From: Alphaproteobacteria bacterium
GTDB lineage: Bacteria > Pseudomonadota > Alphaproteobacteria > JAEULC01
DNA length: 15,397 bases
Direction: 5' to 3'
Assembly: GCA_020851015.1 (NCBI GenBank)
Contig: JADZDN010000116.1
Coordinates: 1-15,397 of the forward strand
Shown here: positions 1 to 6,302 of the stretch, in pieces
How the letters are laid out: the number at the start of each line of letters is the position of its first letter
How positions within the stretch are numbered: position 1 is the stretch's first letter
Notes under the pieces: generated by a model
Seen by the model: the letters and a program-made list of their open reading frames with translations, nothing else
Told to the model about the DNA's origin: nothing
Databases searched by the model: none
Made by a program: the position numbers and the translations under genes

Positions 1-709
1 CATGATGCCGCTGCGGCTGATCAAGTCGCCGGCCGAGGTCGCCCGCATCAAGCATATCTGCCAGATCGCCAACGACGCCTTCGACCGCCTGCCCGGCCTG
101 GTGGCGGAGGGCGACACCGAGCGCGACATCGTGCGCAAGTTCCAGGCCGAGCTCTATCTCTTGGGCGCCGACAAGACGCCCTATACCGCGATCGGCTCGG
201 GCAAGGGTGGGTATGATAGCATCATCCAGGGTCCGCTGCCGCGCCGCCTGCGCAAGGGCGACATCTTCCTGATCGACACCGGCTCGCGCTGGGGCGGGTA
301 TTTCTGCGATTTCGACCGCAATATCGCGCTGGGCAAGCCGACCGACGAGGCGCGGCGCATGCACGACCTGCTGTGGCGGTCGACCGAGGCAGGGATCAAG
401 GCGGCGCGCCCGGGCAGGACCGCGGCCGACGTATTCTACGCCCAGGCCAAGGTGCTGGAGGATGCCGGCATCACCCTCGGCAATGTCGGGCGCTTCGGCC
501 ATGGGCTCGGCAAGAACATGACCGAGCCGCCGTCGAACAAGCCGGGCGACGCGACAGTGCTCGAGCCCGGCCTGGTGCTGACGATCGAACCCTCGGCCAT
601 GTACGGCGACAAGATCATGGTCCACGAGGAGAACATCGTCATCACCGACGGCGCGCCGAAGCTCCTGTCGCGCCGCGGCCCGCGCGAGATGCCGGTGGTG
701 AAGATGTAG
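1..709 (+). CDS. M24 family (Xaa-Pro aminopeptidase-type) metallopeptidase, 5'-truncated by window edge
   Basis: Catalytic 'pita-bread' domain of an M24 peptidase, a family of cytosolic dimetal enzymes that remove N-terminal residues, often before proline. All five expected metal ligands are visible, numbering from the ATG at base 2: D92 (IDTG), D103 (CDFDRN), H167 (FGHGLG), E196 (TIEPS) and E210 (HEEN). The protein ends with a normal stop at 707-709. The first visible residues (LRLIKSPAEVARIK) look like the linker that opens the catalytic domain in two-domain Xaa-Pro peptidases, so the N-terminal creatinase-like domain probably lies left of the window and the ATG at base 2 is probably internal. 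Substrate (Xaa-Pro dipeptide, creatine-like or ectoine-type) cannot be told from this part. A palindromic repeat follows 15 nt after the stop and may act as a transcript end. Confidence 0.88.
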   Translation, partial: MMPLRLIKSPAEVARIKHICQIANDAFDRLPGLVAEGDTERDIVRKFQAELYLLGADKTPYTAIGSGKGGYDSIIQGPLPRRLRKGDIFLIDTGSRWGGYFCDFDRNIALGKPTDEARRMHDLLWRSTEAGIKAARPGRTAADVFYAQAKVLEDAGITLGNVGRFGHGLGKNMTEPPSNKPGDATVLEPGLVLTIEPSAMYGDKIMVHEENIVITDGAPKLLSRRGPREMPVVKM

Positions 710-724
710 GGCGAGGAACAACAA

Positions 725-785
725 TCCTCATCCTGAGCTTGTCGAAGGATGACGGCTTGATCCTTCGAGAAGTTCAGGACGAGGA
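725..785. repeat. Imperfect palindromic repeat, 28-nt arms (REP-like)
   Basis: Left arm 725-752 and right arm 758-785 are near-perfect reverse complements (about 25 of 28 positions) around a 5-nt centre. The arm core reads tcctgagcttgtcgaagga. It sits between convergent genes, and its right arm contains the stop codon and last three serine codons of the TfoX-like gene. It resembles the dispersed intergenic palindromes common in alphaproteobacterial genomes and shares its 'atccttcgag' core with the cluster at 2269-2412. A strong RNA hairpin is possible on both strands, so it may also terminate transcription from both sides. Confidence 0.85.
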
Positions 786-1166
786 ATCGAGCTTGCGCCC
801 TTTTGTCTTCCTGTCTCTTGCAGGCTTCTTCTTCGCCGCCCTGGCCCGCAGCGCCGCGCCATAGGCCTTGCGCGCCCAGTCGCACAGCATGTCCGCATCC
901 TCCATCGTCTCCGGCGGGGCCTGGAAGTAGCCGAGCGAGACCGGCTCGCTCTTGCCCTGGTAGGTGAACGGCCCCATGCCGGCGCTCTCGTAGTCCGCCC
1001 GCGTCGTGTCGTCGACCTTCAGGTAGAGCGTGTCGTAGGCCACCAGCGCGAACATGACGCCCTCGCGATAGACACCCGCGCCGCCGAACATGCGCCGGAT
1101 CGCCACCGGCCCGAAGCCCGACAGCAGGTCGGTCACATGCGCGCAGAACTCGCGGCTCGCGGTCAT
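774..1166 (-). CDS. TfoX/Sxy N-terminal domain protein
   Basis: A 130-aa protein matching the TfoX N-terminal domain: a short N-terminal helix, then RRMFGGAGVYREGVMFALV (residues 24-42), DTLYLKVDD (45-53), and a C-terminal helical DADMLCDWARKAYGAAL segment. In Gammaproteobacteria TfoX/Sxy acts with CRP to switch on competence genes. Stand-alone N-domain proteins like this one are widespread in Alphaproteobacteria and mostly uncharacterised, so a competence role should not be assumed. The start is supported by GGAGGA about 6 nt upstream of the ATG. After residue 108 the tail is Lys/Arg-rich and low-complexity, and the last codons (LDSSS-stop) lie within the palindromic repeat, so the natural C terminus may have been changed by that repeat. 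No partner gene shares its strand nearby. Confidence 0.85.
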   Translation of the reverse strand: MTASREFCAHVTDLLSGFGPVAIRRMFGGAGVYREGVMFALVAYDTLYLKVDDTTRADYESAGMGPFTYQGKSEPVSLGYFQAPPETMEDADMLCDWARKAYGAALRARAAKKKPARDRKTKGRKLDSSS

Positions 1167-1261
1167 GCGATTCCTCCCGATTCGGCCGCGGCCACTATAG
1201 TTCGCGACCTTCCGGCCGCAATGCGGCGCCGGGCGGTCGCGTCACAATCGCTTCAAGGGAA

Positions 1262-1279
1262 AGTCACGCGCTCGTGACT
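1262..1279. promoter_or_regulatory. Inverted repeat, 7-bp arms, in TfoX/small-gene divergent gap
   Basis: AGTCACG (1262-1268) and CGTGACT (1273-1279) are perfect reverse complements around a 4-nt centre (cgct). The shape fits a dimeric repressor or activator site, or a small hairpin. It lies 95 nt upstream of the TfoX-like start and 175 nt upstream of the small exported protein. No regulator gene is next to it, so the binding protein is unknown. Confidence 0.45.
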
Positions 1280-1318
1280 GCCGCATTCCTGCCGCAATAG
1301 CGGAGATCTGCGGCCGCG

Positions 1319-1340
1319 CCGCTCAAAGCTTTTTGAGCGG
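1319..1340. promoter_or_regulatory. Inverted repeat, perfect 9-bp arms
   Basis: CCGCTCAAA (1319-1327) and TTTGAGCGG (1332-1340) pair perfectly across a 4-nt loop (gctt). It directly abuts a second palindrome at 1341-1356. It is not placed like a terminator, because both flanking genes read away from this region. An operator or a structured 5' leader of the 1455 gene is more likely. Confidence 0.5.
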
Positions 1341-1356
1341 GGATTGAATTCAATCC
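1341..1356. promoter_or_regulatory. Perfect 16-bp palindrome GGATTGAATTCAATCC
   Basis: The 16 bases read the same on both strands with no loop, which is typical of a dimeric transcription-factor site. It is AT-rich in the middle while its surroundings are GC-rich, and lies 98 nt upstream of the ATG at 1455, within plausible promoter range. Its regulator is not identifiable. Confidence 0.5.
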
Positions 1357-1454
1357 GGCGCGCTTCGGGGCTACCTGAATCCCCGCGCCGACCGCCCTTG
1401 CCCTCTCCCGGCACGATCGGTGCGCCTACCCGGAAACCAACTCGGAGAAGCGAC

Positions 1455-1721
1455 ATGAACCGCATCGCCCTTTATGCCGGCGCCCTGACCCTGGCCTTCG
1501 CCGCCGCCGCCCAGGCCCAGACCAATCCCTGGCCGAGCATCGACCGCATGCCGGTGGACGGCCGCCAGCTCATCGCCGCGCTCGACGCCTGCGACCAGGT
1601 GCTCGAGCAGTCCGCGCGCGCGAAGTGCGAGATGAACGTGCGCAAGACCGGCGGCCAGGGCTTCAAGCTGCGCGTCGGCACCAGCGAGCCGACCGGCCAG
1701 TTCGACCGCTTCCATCCGTAA
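1455..1721 (+). CDS. Small exported two-cysteine protein, function unknown
   Basis: An 88-aa protein I do not recognise as a named family. Residues 1-21 form a clear Sec signal peptide (MNRIAL, hydrophobic Ala-rich core, AQA cleavage site), so it should be periplasmic. The mature part is about 67 aa, mostly polar, with two cysteines (C46 and C58) 11 residues apart in a probable helix, which could form a disulfide in the periplasm. The ATG at 1455 was chosen because GGAGAAG lies 5 nt upstream and the signal peptide begins there; the frame stays open further upstream to 1344 but without export features. A GC hairpin follows at 1744-1772. A second small exported protein with a similar Cys pair follows at 1927. 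Confidence 0.75.
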   Translation: MNRIALYAGALTLAFAAAAQAQTNPWPSIDRMPVDGRQLIAALDACDQVLEQSARAKCEMNVRKTGGQGFKLRVGTSEPTGQFDRFHP

Positions 1722-1743
1722 GCTCGTCCGCCTGCGATCGGCC

Positions 1744-1772
1744 CTCCGCCTGGACACGCCGTCCGGGCGGAG
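1744..1772 (+). terminator. GC-rich hairpin after the first small exported protein
   Basis: CTCCGCCTGGAC (1744-1755) pairs with GTCCGGGCGGAG (1761-1772) across a 5-nt loop: 12 bp with one G-T wobble, 22 nt after the stop at 1721. No strong T-run follows, so intrinsic termination would be weak. It may also be an RNA-stabilising stem. Its placement suggests the two small genes are transcribed separately or at different levels. Confidence 0.5.
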
Positions 1773-1862
1773 ACGCCCCGCAAGACAATTGTTCAAGAAG
1801 GCGCGGATCGAAGAGCAGCCCCGCCGCCGTACCAGCAGCCAGGCTTGGCCCGGACGTGACCT

Positions 1863-1882
1863 GGGTCATTGCGCAATGACCC
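1863..1882. promoter_or_regulatory. Perfect 20-bp palindrome gggtcattgcgcaatgaccc
   Basis: All 20 bases are self-complementary. It lies 44 nt upstream of the GTG start at 1927, where a promoter or operator would be expected. As RNA it could fold into an 8-bp stem with a GCGC loop. The exact symmetry and lack of spacer look like a site for a dimeric regulator such as a TetR- or MarR-type protein. That regulator type is inference only, and none is encoded nearby. Confidence 0.6.
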
Positions 1883-1926
1883 GGCGCATCCCATGTTCCA
1901 TCTCGGGACGCAGGTGGAGAAGGGCC

Positions 1927-2253
1927 GTGTATCGTCTGGCCGTGATGACCTTGGCAGGCCTGCTGCTTGCCGCACCCCTCGCGGCGCAGGTCTCGCCTTA
2001 TCCGCAGGTGAACTCCGGCAGCGGCGTGCTGATCCAGCAGGGGACGGCGGGGTCCGCGCTCAACAACAGCGGCAGCGGCCTGGGACCGCTGCGCAACCAG
2101 GAACGCGCGCGCTACTCGATCCAGCAGCAGAGCTGCGCCAGCATGACCGGCGTCTCCGCCGAGCGCTGCTATTCCGAGCTGAACACGACGATCGAGGCCG
2201 ACCGCCTCAAGAACATGTCGATCGAGTCCGGCGCGCGCCGCGATTCGAAGTAG
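1927..2253 (+). CDS. Small exported two-cysteine protein, function unknown
   Basis: A 108-aa protein of unknown family. The GTG start at 1927 is preferred: GGAG sits 7 nt upstream, and translation from it gives a compact signal peptide (YRLAVMTLAGLLLAAPLAA, cleavage near residue 20). In-frame ATGs at 1789 and 1876 give longer N termini that fit export less well, and the 1876 ATG lies inside the 20-bp palindrome. The mature protein starts with a Gly/Ser/Asn/Gln-rich, probably flexible stretch (about 22-58). A more helical C-terminal half follows with C70 and C81, 10 residues apart. Size, export signal and Cys spacing recall the gene just upstream, but the sequences are otherwise not clearly alike. 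A cluster of palindromic repeats begins 15 nt after the stop. Confidence 0.72.
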   Translation: MYRLAVMTLAGLLLAAPLAAQVSPYPQVNSGSGVLIQQGTAGSALNNSGSGLGPLRNQERARYSIQQQSCASMTGVSAERCYSELNTTIEADRLKNMSIESGARRDSK

Positions 2254-2268
2254 GCGCGGATAGAGTCT

Positions 2269-2412
2269 TCATCCTTCGAGACGGCCGCTATGCTCGCTCC
2301 TCATCCTTCGAGACGCTCGCTATGCTCGCTCCTCAGGATGACGCGTTTCTTTTGCGAATACCTAGGCCACGCGTCATCCTGAGGAGGGCCGCAGGCCCGT
2401 CTCGAAGGATGA
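2269..2412. repeat. Cluster of three palindromic repeat units, two direct and one inverted
   Basis: Unit 1 (2269-2302) and unit 2 (2301-2345) are direct copies beginning tcatccttcgagacg and containing 'cgctatgctcgctcctca'. Unit 3 (2370-2412) is the inverted copy, reading cgcgtcatcctgaggag and ending ctcgaaggatga. Units 2 and 3 form a large palindrome around a 24-nt AT-richer spacer (2346-2369). Their outer and inner arms pair perfectly, but the short middle segments differ (cgctatgctcg versus the GC-rich complement of unit 3). This is the layout of paired REP elements. The cluster fills the gap between convergent genes and may stop transcription from both. The core 'atccttcgag' is shared with the element at 725-785. 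Confidence 0.88.
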
Positions 2413-2432
2413 AGGCCGCGGAACCGGCAGGT

Positions 2433-3782
2433 TCAGAAAAACTTCAGGTACCGCTTCAATTCCCAGTCCGACACATGGGTGTGGTAATCGACCCATTCCT
2501 GGGTCTTGAACTGCACGAAGGTCTCGAACATCAGGTCGCCCATGACCTGGCGGCCCAGCGGGTCGGCGGCGAAGGCCTCGACCGCCTCGCCCAGCGTGCG
2601 CGGCAGCTTGTCGACGCCCAGCTTCTTCAGGGTGGCCTCGTCGTGCAGGTACATGTTTTCGCGATGCGGCTGGCCGGGATCGAGCTTCCGGCGGATGCCC
2701 TCGAGCCCGGCGGTCAGGATCATCGCCGCGCCGAGATAGAGGTTGCAGGCGATATCCGCCGCCCGGCACTCGATCCGCCCGCCGCCCATCGGGATGCGCA
2801 GCATGTTGGTGCGGTTGTTGTTCCCGTAGCACACGAAGATCGGCGCCCAGGTGAAGCCCGACATGCTGCCGCGCGCGATCAGGCGCTTGTAGCTGTTGAC
2901 CGTGGGCGCGATCACCGCGCAGATCGCCTTGGCGTGCTTCAGCACGCCGGCGATGAAATGGTAGCCGAGCTTCGACAGCTCGCAGCCCCGCTTGTCGTTC
3001 TTGTCCTCGAACAGATTTCTGCCGGACTTCGCGTCCGCCAGCGAGATGTTGTAGTGCGCGCCGCTGCCCGTGCGATGGCCATAGGGCTTCGGCATAAAGC
3101 TGGGGAAGAGCCCGTATTTCTGCGCGATCTCGTTCACCATCAAGCGAAAAAAGGTGAAGCGGTCGGCCATCAAGAGCGCGTCGCAATAGGCGAAGTCGGT
3201 CTCGAACTGCCCGGTCGCGTCCTCCTGGTCGAACGAGAACACGTCCCAGCCCAGCGTGTTCATCGCGGTCACGATCTCGTCGATCACCGGGAACGAGTTC
3301 AGGAGCTGGCGCACGTCGTAGGCCGGCTTGTCCAGGTCGTCGCGCTTGGTGCCGGGCGTGACGGTGCCGTCCGGGTTCTCGCGGAACATGTAGAACTCGG
3401 TCTCGATGCCCAGATTGAATACGAAGCCCATGTCGGCGGCCTGCTTCAGCGCCCGCTTCAGGATGTTGCGCGAGCAGGCCTCGAACGGCTCGCCATGCAG
3501 GTGAAGGTCGCTGGGAAACCACGCCATGTCCGGCTTCCACGGCATGACCATCAGGTTCTTGAGGTCGGGCACGGCCGCGACCTCGTCGTCGTTGACCTGC
3601 TGCGGCACGCCGTCGAGCGCGGCGCCGGTGAACAGCTCCGATCCCTTGAACATGCGGTCGAAATGCCCGACCGGCACGCATTTGGCCTTGCAGCGTCCGT
3701 GGATGTCGACGTAGCTCGCCAGGCCGTAGCGCACGCCCTGGCGTGCCAGCTTCTCCTGAAGGTCGTTCTTGTCGCGCGCCAT
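2433..3782 (-). CDS. glnT: Type III glutamine synthetase (GlnT-like)
   Basis: A 449-aa glutamine synthetase-superfamily enzyme, which joins ammonia or an amine to glutamate using ATP in the cytosol. Signatures in order: beta-grasp N domain with YVDIHGRCKAK (24-34), MPWKPDMAWFPSDLH (80-94), metal-binding GIETEF (E127, E129), DATGQFETDF (E194), GSGAHYN (H243), ATP-site NSYKRL (296-301), NRTNMLRIP (323-331) and ENMY (375-378). Length and sequence fit the rhizobial GlnT/type III group (about 435-450 aa) better than GlnA. Relatives include gamma-glutamylmethylamide synthetases, so the acceptor could be methylamine or another amine. The start has GAGAGGAA about 6 nt upstream. The SMP-30-type gene ends 11 nt before it on the same strand, indicating co-transcription. 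The stop is 20 nt from a repeat cluster. Whether the Tyr in ENMY corresponds to the adenylylated Tyr of GlnA is not certain. Confidence 0.9.
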   Translation of the reverse strand: MARDKNDLQEKLARQGVRYGLASYVDIHGRCKAKCVPVGHFDRMFKGSELFTGAALDGVPQQVNDDEVAAVPDLKNLMVMPWKPDMAWFPSDLHLHGEPFEACSRNILKRALKQAADMGFVFNLGIETEFYMFRENPDGTVTPGTKRDDLDKPAYDVRQLLNSFPVIDEIVTAMNTLGWDVFSFDQEDATGQFETDFAYCDALLMADRFTFFRLMVNEIAQKYGLFPSFMPKPYGHRTGSGAHYNISLADAKSGRNLFEDKNDKRGCELSKLGYHFIAGVLKHAKAICAVIAPTVNSYKRLIARGSMSGFTWAPIFVCYGNNNRTNMLRIPMGGGRIECRAADIACNLYLGAAMILTAGLEGIRRKLDPGQPHRENMYLHDEATLKKLGVDKLPRTLGEAVEAFAADPLGRQVMGDLMFETFVQFKTQEWVDYHTHVSDWELKRYLKFF

Positions 3783-3793
3783 TCGCGTTCCTC

Positions 3794-4708
3794 TCAGCGG
3801 TCCGAAAAAAGCGCCAGGCCCTTGGTCGGCAGTTCCGCGCGCAGGACCTGGCCGGACTGCGCTTCGGTGATGAACAGGGACCGCCCGTCGGGGCCGCCGA
3901 AGGCCGCGTTGGTCGTCGCGAGCCCGGCCGGCGAGCGGATGCGATGGAGCGGCTCGCCCAGCCGCGAGAAATGCCAGACCGTGCCCAGGCCGATGTGGCA
4001 GACGATCAATCCGTCCTGGTCGTCGATCGCCATGCTGTCGGGTCCGACGCCCCCCGAGAGCTGGATGAAGGTTCCGACCTTCGACACGCCACCGTCCAGC
4101 ATCAGGGGCACCCGCCATACGGCATTGGCGCGCGTTACGCCGACGAACAGCGCGGATTCGTCCTTGTTGAGGACGATGCCGTTCGGACTGGGGATGCCTT
4201 CGACCAGGCATTCCAGCCGCCCGCCGGCGGTGAGGCGATAGACGCGGCCGGTCGGATCGTGCAGGCCGGTCTGGCCCTGGTCGGTGAAGTAGAGATCGCC
4301 GTTGACGGCGAACACCAGGTCGTTCGGGCCCTTCAGCCGTTCGCTGTGGCGGCGCGGCATGACCGGCTCGACCGTTCCCTTGCGCGGGTCGAACGCCATG
4401 ATGCCGTTCTTGTAGTCGGCGATGAACAGGCGCCCGTCGCGATGGAAGGCAAGCCCGTTCGGCTCGCCGTCATATTCCACCGCCAGTTCCCACGCGCCGT
4501 CCGGCGCGATGCGGAACAGCCGGCCGAACGGAACGTCGACGACCCACAGATTGCCCTCGCGGTCGAAGGCCGGGCCTTCCAGGAAGCAGTCCAGCTCGGC
4601 GCCGCGCTGGTTGGCGTCGGCCCAGGGCGTGCGGCGCTTGGTGCGGAACCGGTCGGGGACGCGCGACCAGACGGTCGTCGGCACGTCCTTCGGCGGCGCG
4701 AAATACAT
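3794..4708 (-). CDS. SMP-30/gluconolactonase/LRE-family protein
   Basis: A 304-aa six-bladed beta-propeller protein of the SMP-30/gluconolactonase family, enzymes that hydrolyse sugar lactones or related esters using one divalent metal. Candidate metal ligands lie in order as in the family: E44 (FLEGPAF), N129 (GPNDLVF), N176 (PSPNGIVL) and D224 (GPDSMAID). Blade-like repeats are visible (EGNLWVVD, DGRLFIAD, NGDLYFTD). There is no signal peptide, so it is cytosolic. I chose the ATG at 4708, with AAGGGGGG just upstream; an ATG at 4741 would add 11 residues but has a poorer ribosome site. It lies 11 nt upstream of the glutamine synthetase gene, in one operon. The substrate is not deducible; the pairing hints at breakdown of a nitrogen-containing sugar acid or amide, which is inference. 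Confidence 0.87.
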   Translation of the reverse strand: MYFAPPKDVPTTVWSRVPDRFRTKRRTPWADANQRGAELDCFLEGPAFDREGNLWVVDVPFGRLFRIAPDGAWELAVEYDGEPNGLAFHRDGRLFIADYKNGIMAFDPRKGTVEPVMPRRHSERLKGPNDLVFAVNGDLYFTDQGQTGLHDPTGRVYRLTAGGRLECLVEGIPSPNGIVLNKDESALFVGVTRANAVWRVPLMLDGGVSKVGTFIQLSGGVGPDSMAIDDQDGLIVCHIGLGTVWHFSRLGEPLHRIRSPAGLATTNAAFGGPDGRSLFITEAQSGQVLRAELPTKGLALFSDR

Positions 4709-4798
4709 CAGCCCCCCTTGCGGCGCGATCCTATCAAGCATCGGCGGCGCGCGTCATCTCCACGCGCCACTACCCGATGCCCATTCGCCTGAAACGAA

Positions 4799-4826
4799 GC
4801 GGGGGCGTTCTTGCGAACGCCCCCGC
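4799..4826 (-). terminator. Intrinsic terminator after aldehyde dehydrogenase
   Basis: A perfect 12-bp stem, GCGGGGGCGTTC (4799-4810) with GAACGCCCCCGC (4815-4826). Read on the minus strand the loop is GCAA, a stable GNRA tetraloop. The downstream minus-strand sequence is T-rich (ttcgtttc). It lies 21 nt beyond the aldehyde dehydrogenase stop, and so separates that gene from the SMP-30 and glutamine synthetase unit. Confidence 0.8.
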
Positions 4827-4847
4827 GATCGGAACGAATTGGCCGCG

Positions 4848-6302
4848 TCAGACGCCCATCGTGGTGACGAACTTGCTGATCAGATAGGCGTCCAGACCCT
4901 CGATCCCGCCCTCGTGGCCGTAGCCGCTTTCCTTGATGCCGCCGAACGGCGTCTCGGGCATCGAGATGCCGAGATGGTTGACGCCGACCATGCCGCTCTG
5001 CAGCGCGTCGGCGACGGCGGCCGCCGTGCCGGTCGAGCGGGTGAAGGCATAGGCCGCCAGGCCGAACTCGAGCCCGTTGGCGCGGCCGACCACCTCGTCG
5101 AACGACTTGAACGGCACGATCGGCGCGACCGGGCCGAACGGCTCCTGGTGCATGATCCTGGCCTTTTCGGGCACGCTGGTCAGCACCGAGGGTTCGAAGA
5201 AATAGCCCTGGTTGCCGCTGCGCTTGCCGCCCGCCTCGATCTTGGCGCCCTGCTGCTGGGCGTCGGCGACGAAGGTTTCCATCGCGCTGACGCGGCGTGC
5301 GTTGGCGAGCGGCCCCATGGTGGTGCCCTGTTCCAGGCCGTTGCCGAGCTTCAGCCCCTTGGCATAGGAAATGAAGCGCTCGGCGAACTTGTCGTAGACC
5401 TTCTCGTGCACGAAGAAACGCGTGGGCGAGATGCAGACCTGCCCGGCGTTGCGATACTTGCCGGCGGCGGCGATCTCGGCCGTCTTCACCGGGTCGACGT
5501 CGTCGAACACGATGACCGGCGAATGCCCGCCCAGCTCCATCGTCGCCTTCTTCATGCCCTCGGCCGCCAGCTTGGCCAGGTGCTTGCCGACGGGGATCGA
5601 GCCGGTGAAGGAGATCTTCTTGATGATCGGCGAGGCGATCAGGTGGGTCGAGACGTCGTTCGGCACGCCGAACACCAGGTTCAGTACGCCCGGCGGCAGC
5701 CCGGCATCGGCAAACGCGCGGGTCAGCGCGATGGCCACGCCCGGCGTCTCCTCCGACGCCTTCAGGATCAGCGAGCAGCCCGCGCCGAGCGCGCCGCCGA
5801 TCTTGCGCCCGGGCGTGACGCCCGGGAAGTTCCAGGGGGTGAAGGCCGCGCAGGGGCCGACCGGCTCGCGCACCACGGTCTGGCGCACGTTGGGAATGCG
5901 GGCGGGAATCACGCGGCCATAGGCGCGCTTTCCTTCCTCGGCATACCACTCGATGATGTCGGCGGTGACGCCGACTTCCAGCTTCGCCTCGCCCAGCGGC
6001 TTGCCCTCTTCCATCGTGAGCGTCGTGGCGATGGCATCGGCGCGCTGGCGGATCAGGTCGACGGCCTTGCGGATGATTTTTGCGCGTTCGTAGGCCGTGG
6101 TCTTGCGCCAGGTGTCGAAGCCCTTCTGGGCGGCCTCCAGGGCGCGGTTCAAGTCGGCTTTCGAGGCATGCGGCAGCTTGCCCAGCGCCTGCTCGGTGGC
6201 GGGATTGATCACGTCCTCCGACTTGCCGTCGCTGCCCTGGCACCACTTGCCGTCGATATACATTTCAAGTTTCTCGTAGACGGGCGTCCTCGAGCCATCC
6301 AT
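4848..6302 (-). CDS. NAD(P)-dependent succinate-semialdehyde-type dehydrogenase
   Basis: A 484-aa aldehyde dehydrogenase, which oxidises an aldehyde to its acid with NAD(P)+ in the cytosol. Catalytic features are intact: N158 (PWNFP), K181 (ILKASEETP), E256 (MELGGHSP), C290 (GQVCISPTRF), E388 (QEPFGP) and the C-terminal FGGIKESGYGHEGG. Length and the VNHLGISMPETPFGG segment resemble the GabD/succinate-semialdehyde dehydrogenase branch, but the exact aldehyde is not proven. The start ATG at 6302 has GAGGAGA about 8 nt upstream; longer in-frame starts to 6500 add a basic stretch unlike the family. A hairpin terminator follows, so it is probably monocistronic. It is divergent from the PAS gene across 368 nt. 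Succinate semialdehyde would fit GABA or polyamine breakdown, alongside the neighbouring glutamine synthetase-like enzyme, but this link is inference. Confidence 0.9.
   Translation of the reverse strand: MDGSRTPVYEKLEMYIDGKWCQGSDGKSEDVINPATEQALGKLPHASKADLNRALEAAQKGFDTWRKTTAYERAKIIRKAVDLIRQRADAIATTLTMEEGKPLGEAKLEVGVTADIIEWYAEEGKRAYGRVIPARIPNVRQTVVREPVGPCAAFTPWNFPGVTPGRKIGGALGAGCSLILKASEETPGVAIALTRAFADAGLPPGVLNLVFGVPNDVSTHLIASPIIKKISFTGSIPVGKHLAKLAAEGMKKATMELGGHSPVIVFDDVDPVKTAEIAAAGKYRNAGQVCISPTRFFVHEKVYDKFAERFISYAKGLKLGNGLEQGTTMGPLANARRVSAMETFVADAQQQGAKIEAGGKRSGNQGYFFEPSVLTSVPEKARIMHQEPFGPVAPIVPFKSFDEVVGRANGLEFGLAAYAFTRSTGTAAAVADALQSGMVGVNHLGISMPETPFGGIKESGYGHEGGIEGLDAYLISKFVTTMGV

Noticed and set aside
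2261..2432. CRISPR array or insertion-sequence ends
   Set aside because: The repeated units are themselves palindromic, vary in the centre, occur in both orientations and are not separated by uniform spacers. No cas gene or transposase is near.
1869..4241. Plus-strand open frame of 790 codons
   Set aside because: It runs antisense through the glutamine synthetase and SMP-30 genes and across the repeat cluster. It has no family-like motifs and is Arg/Ala/His-rich, typical of a shadow frame in GC-rich DNA.
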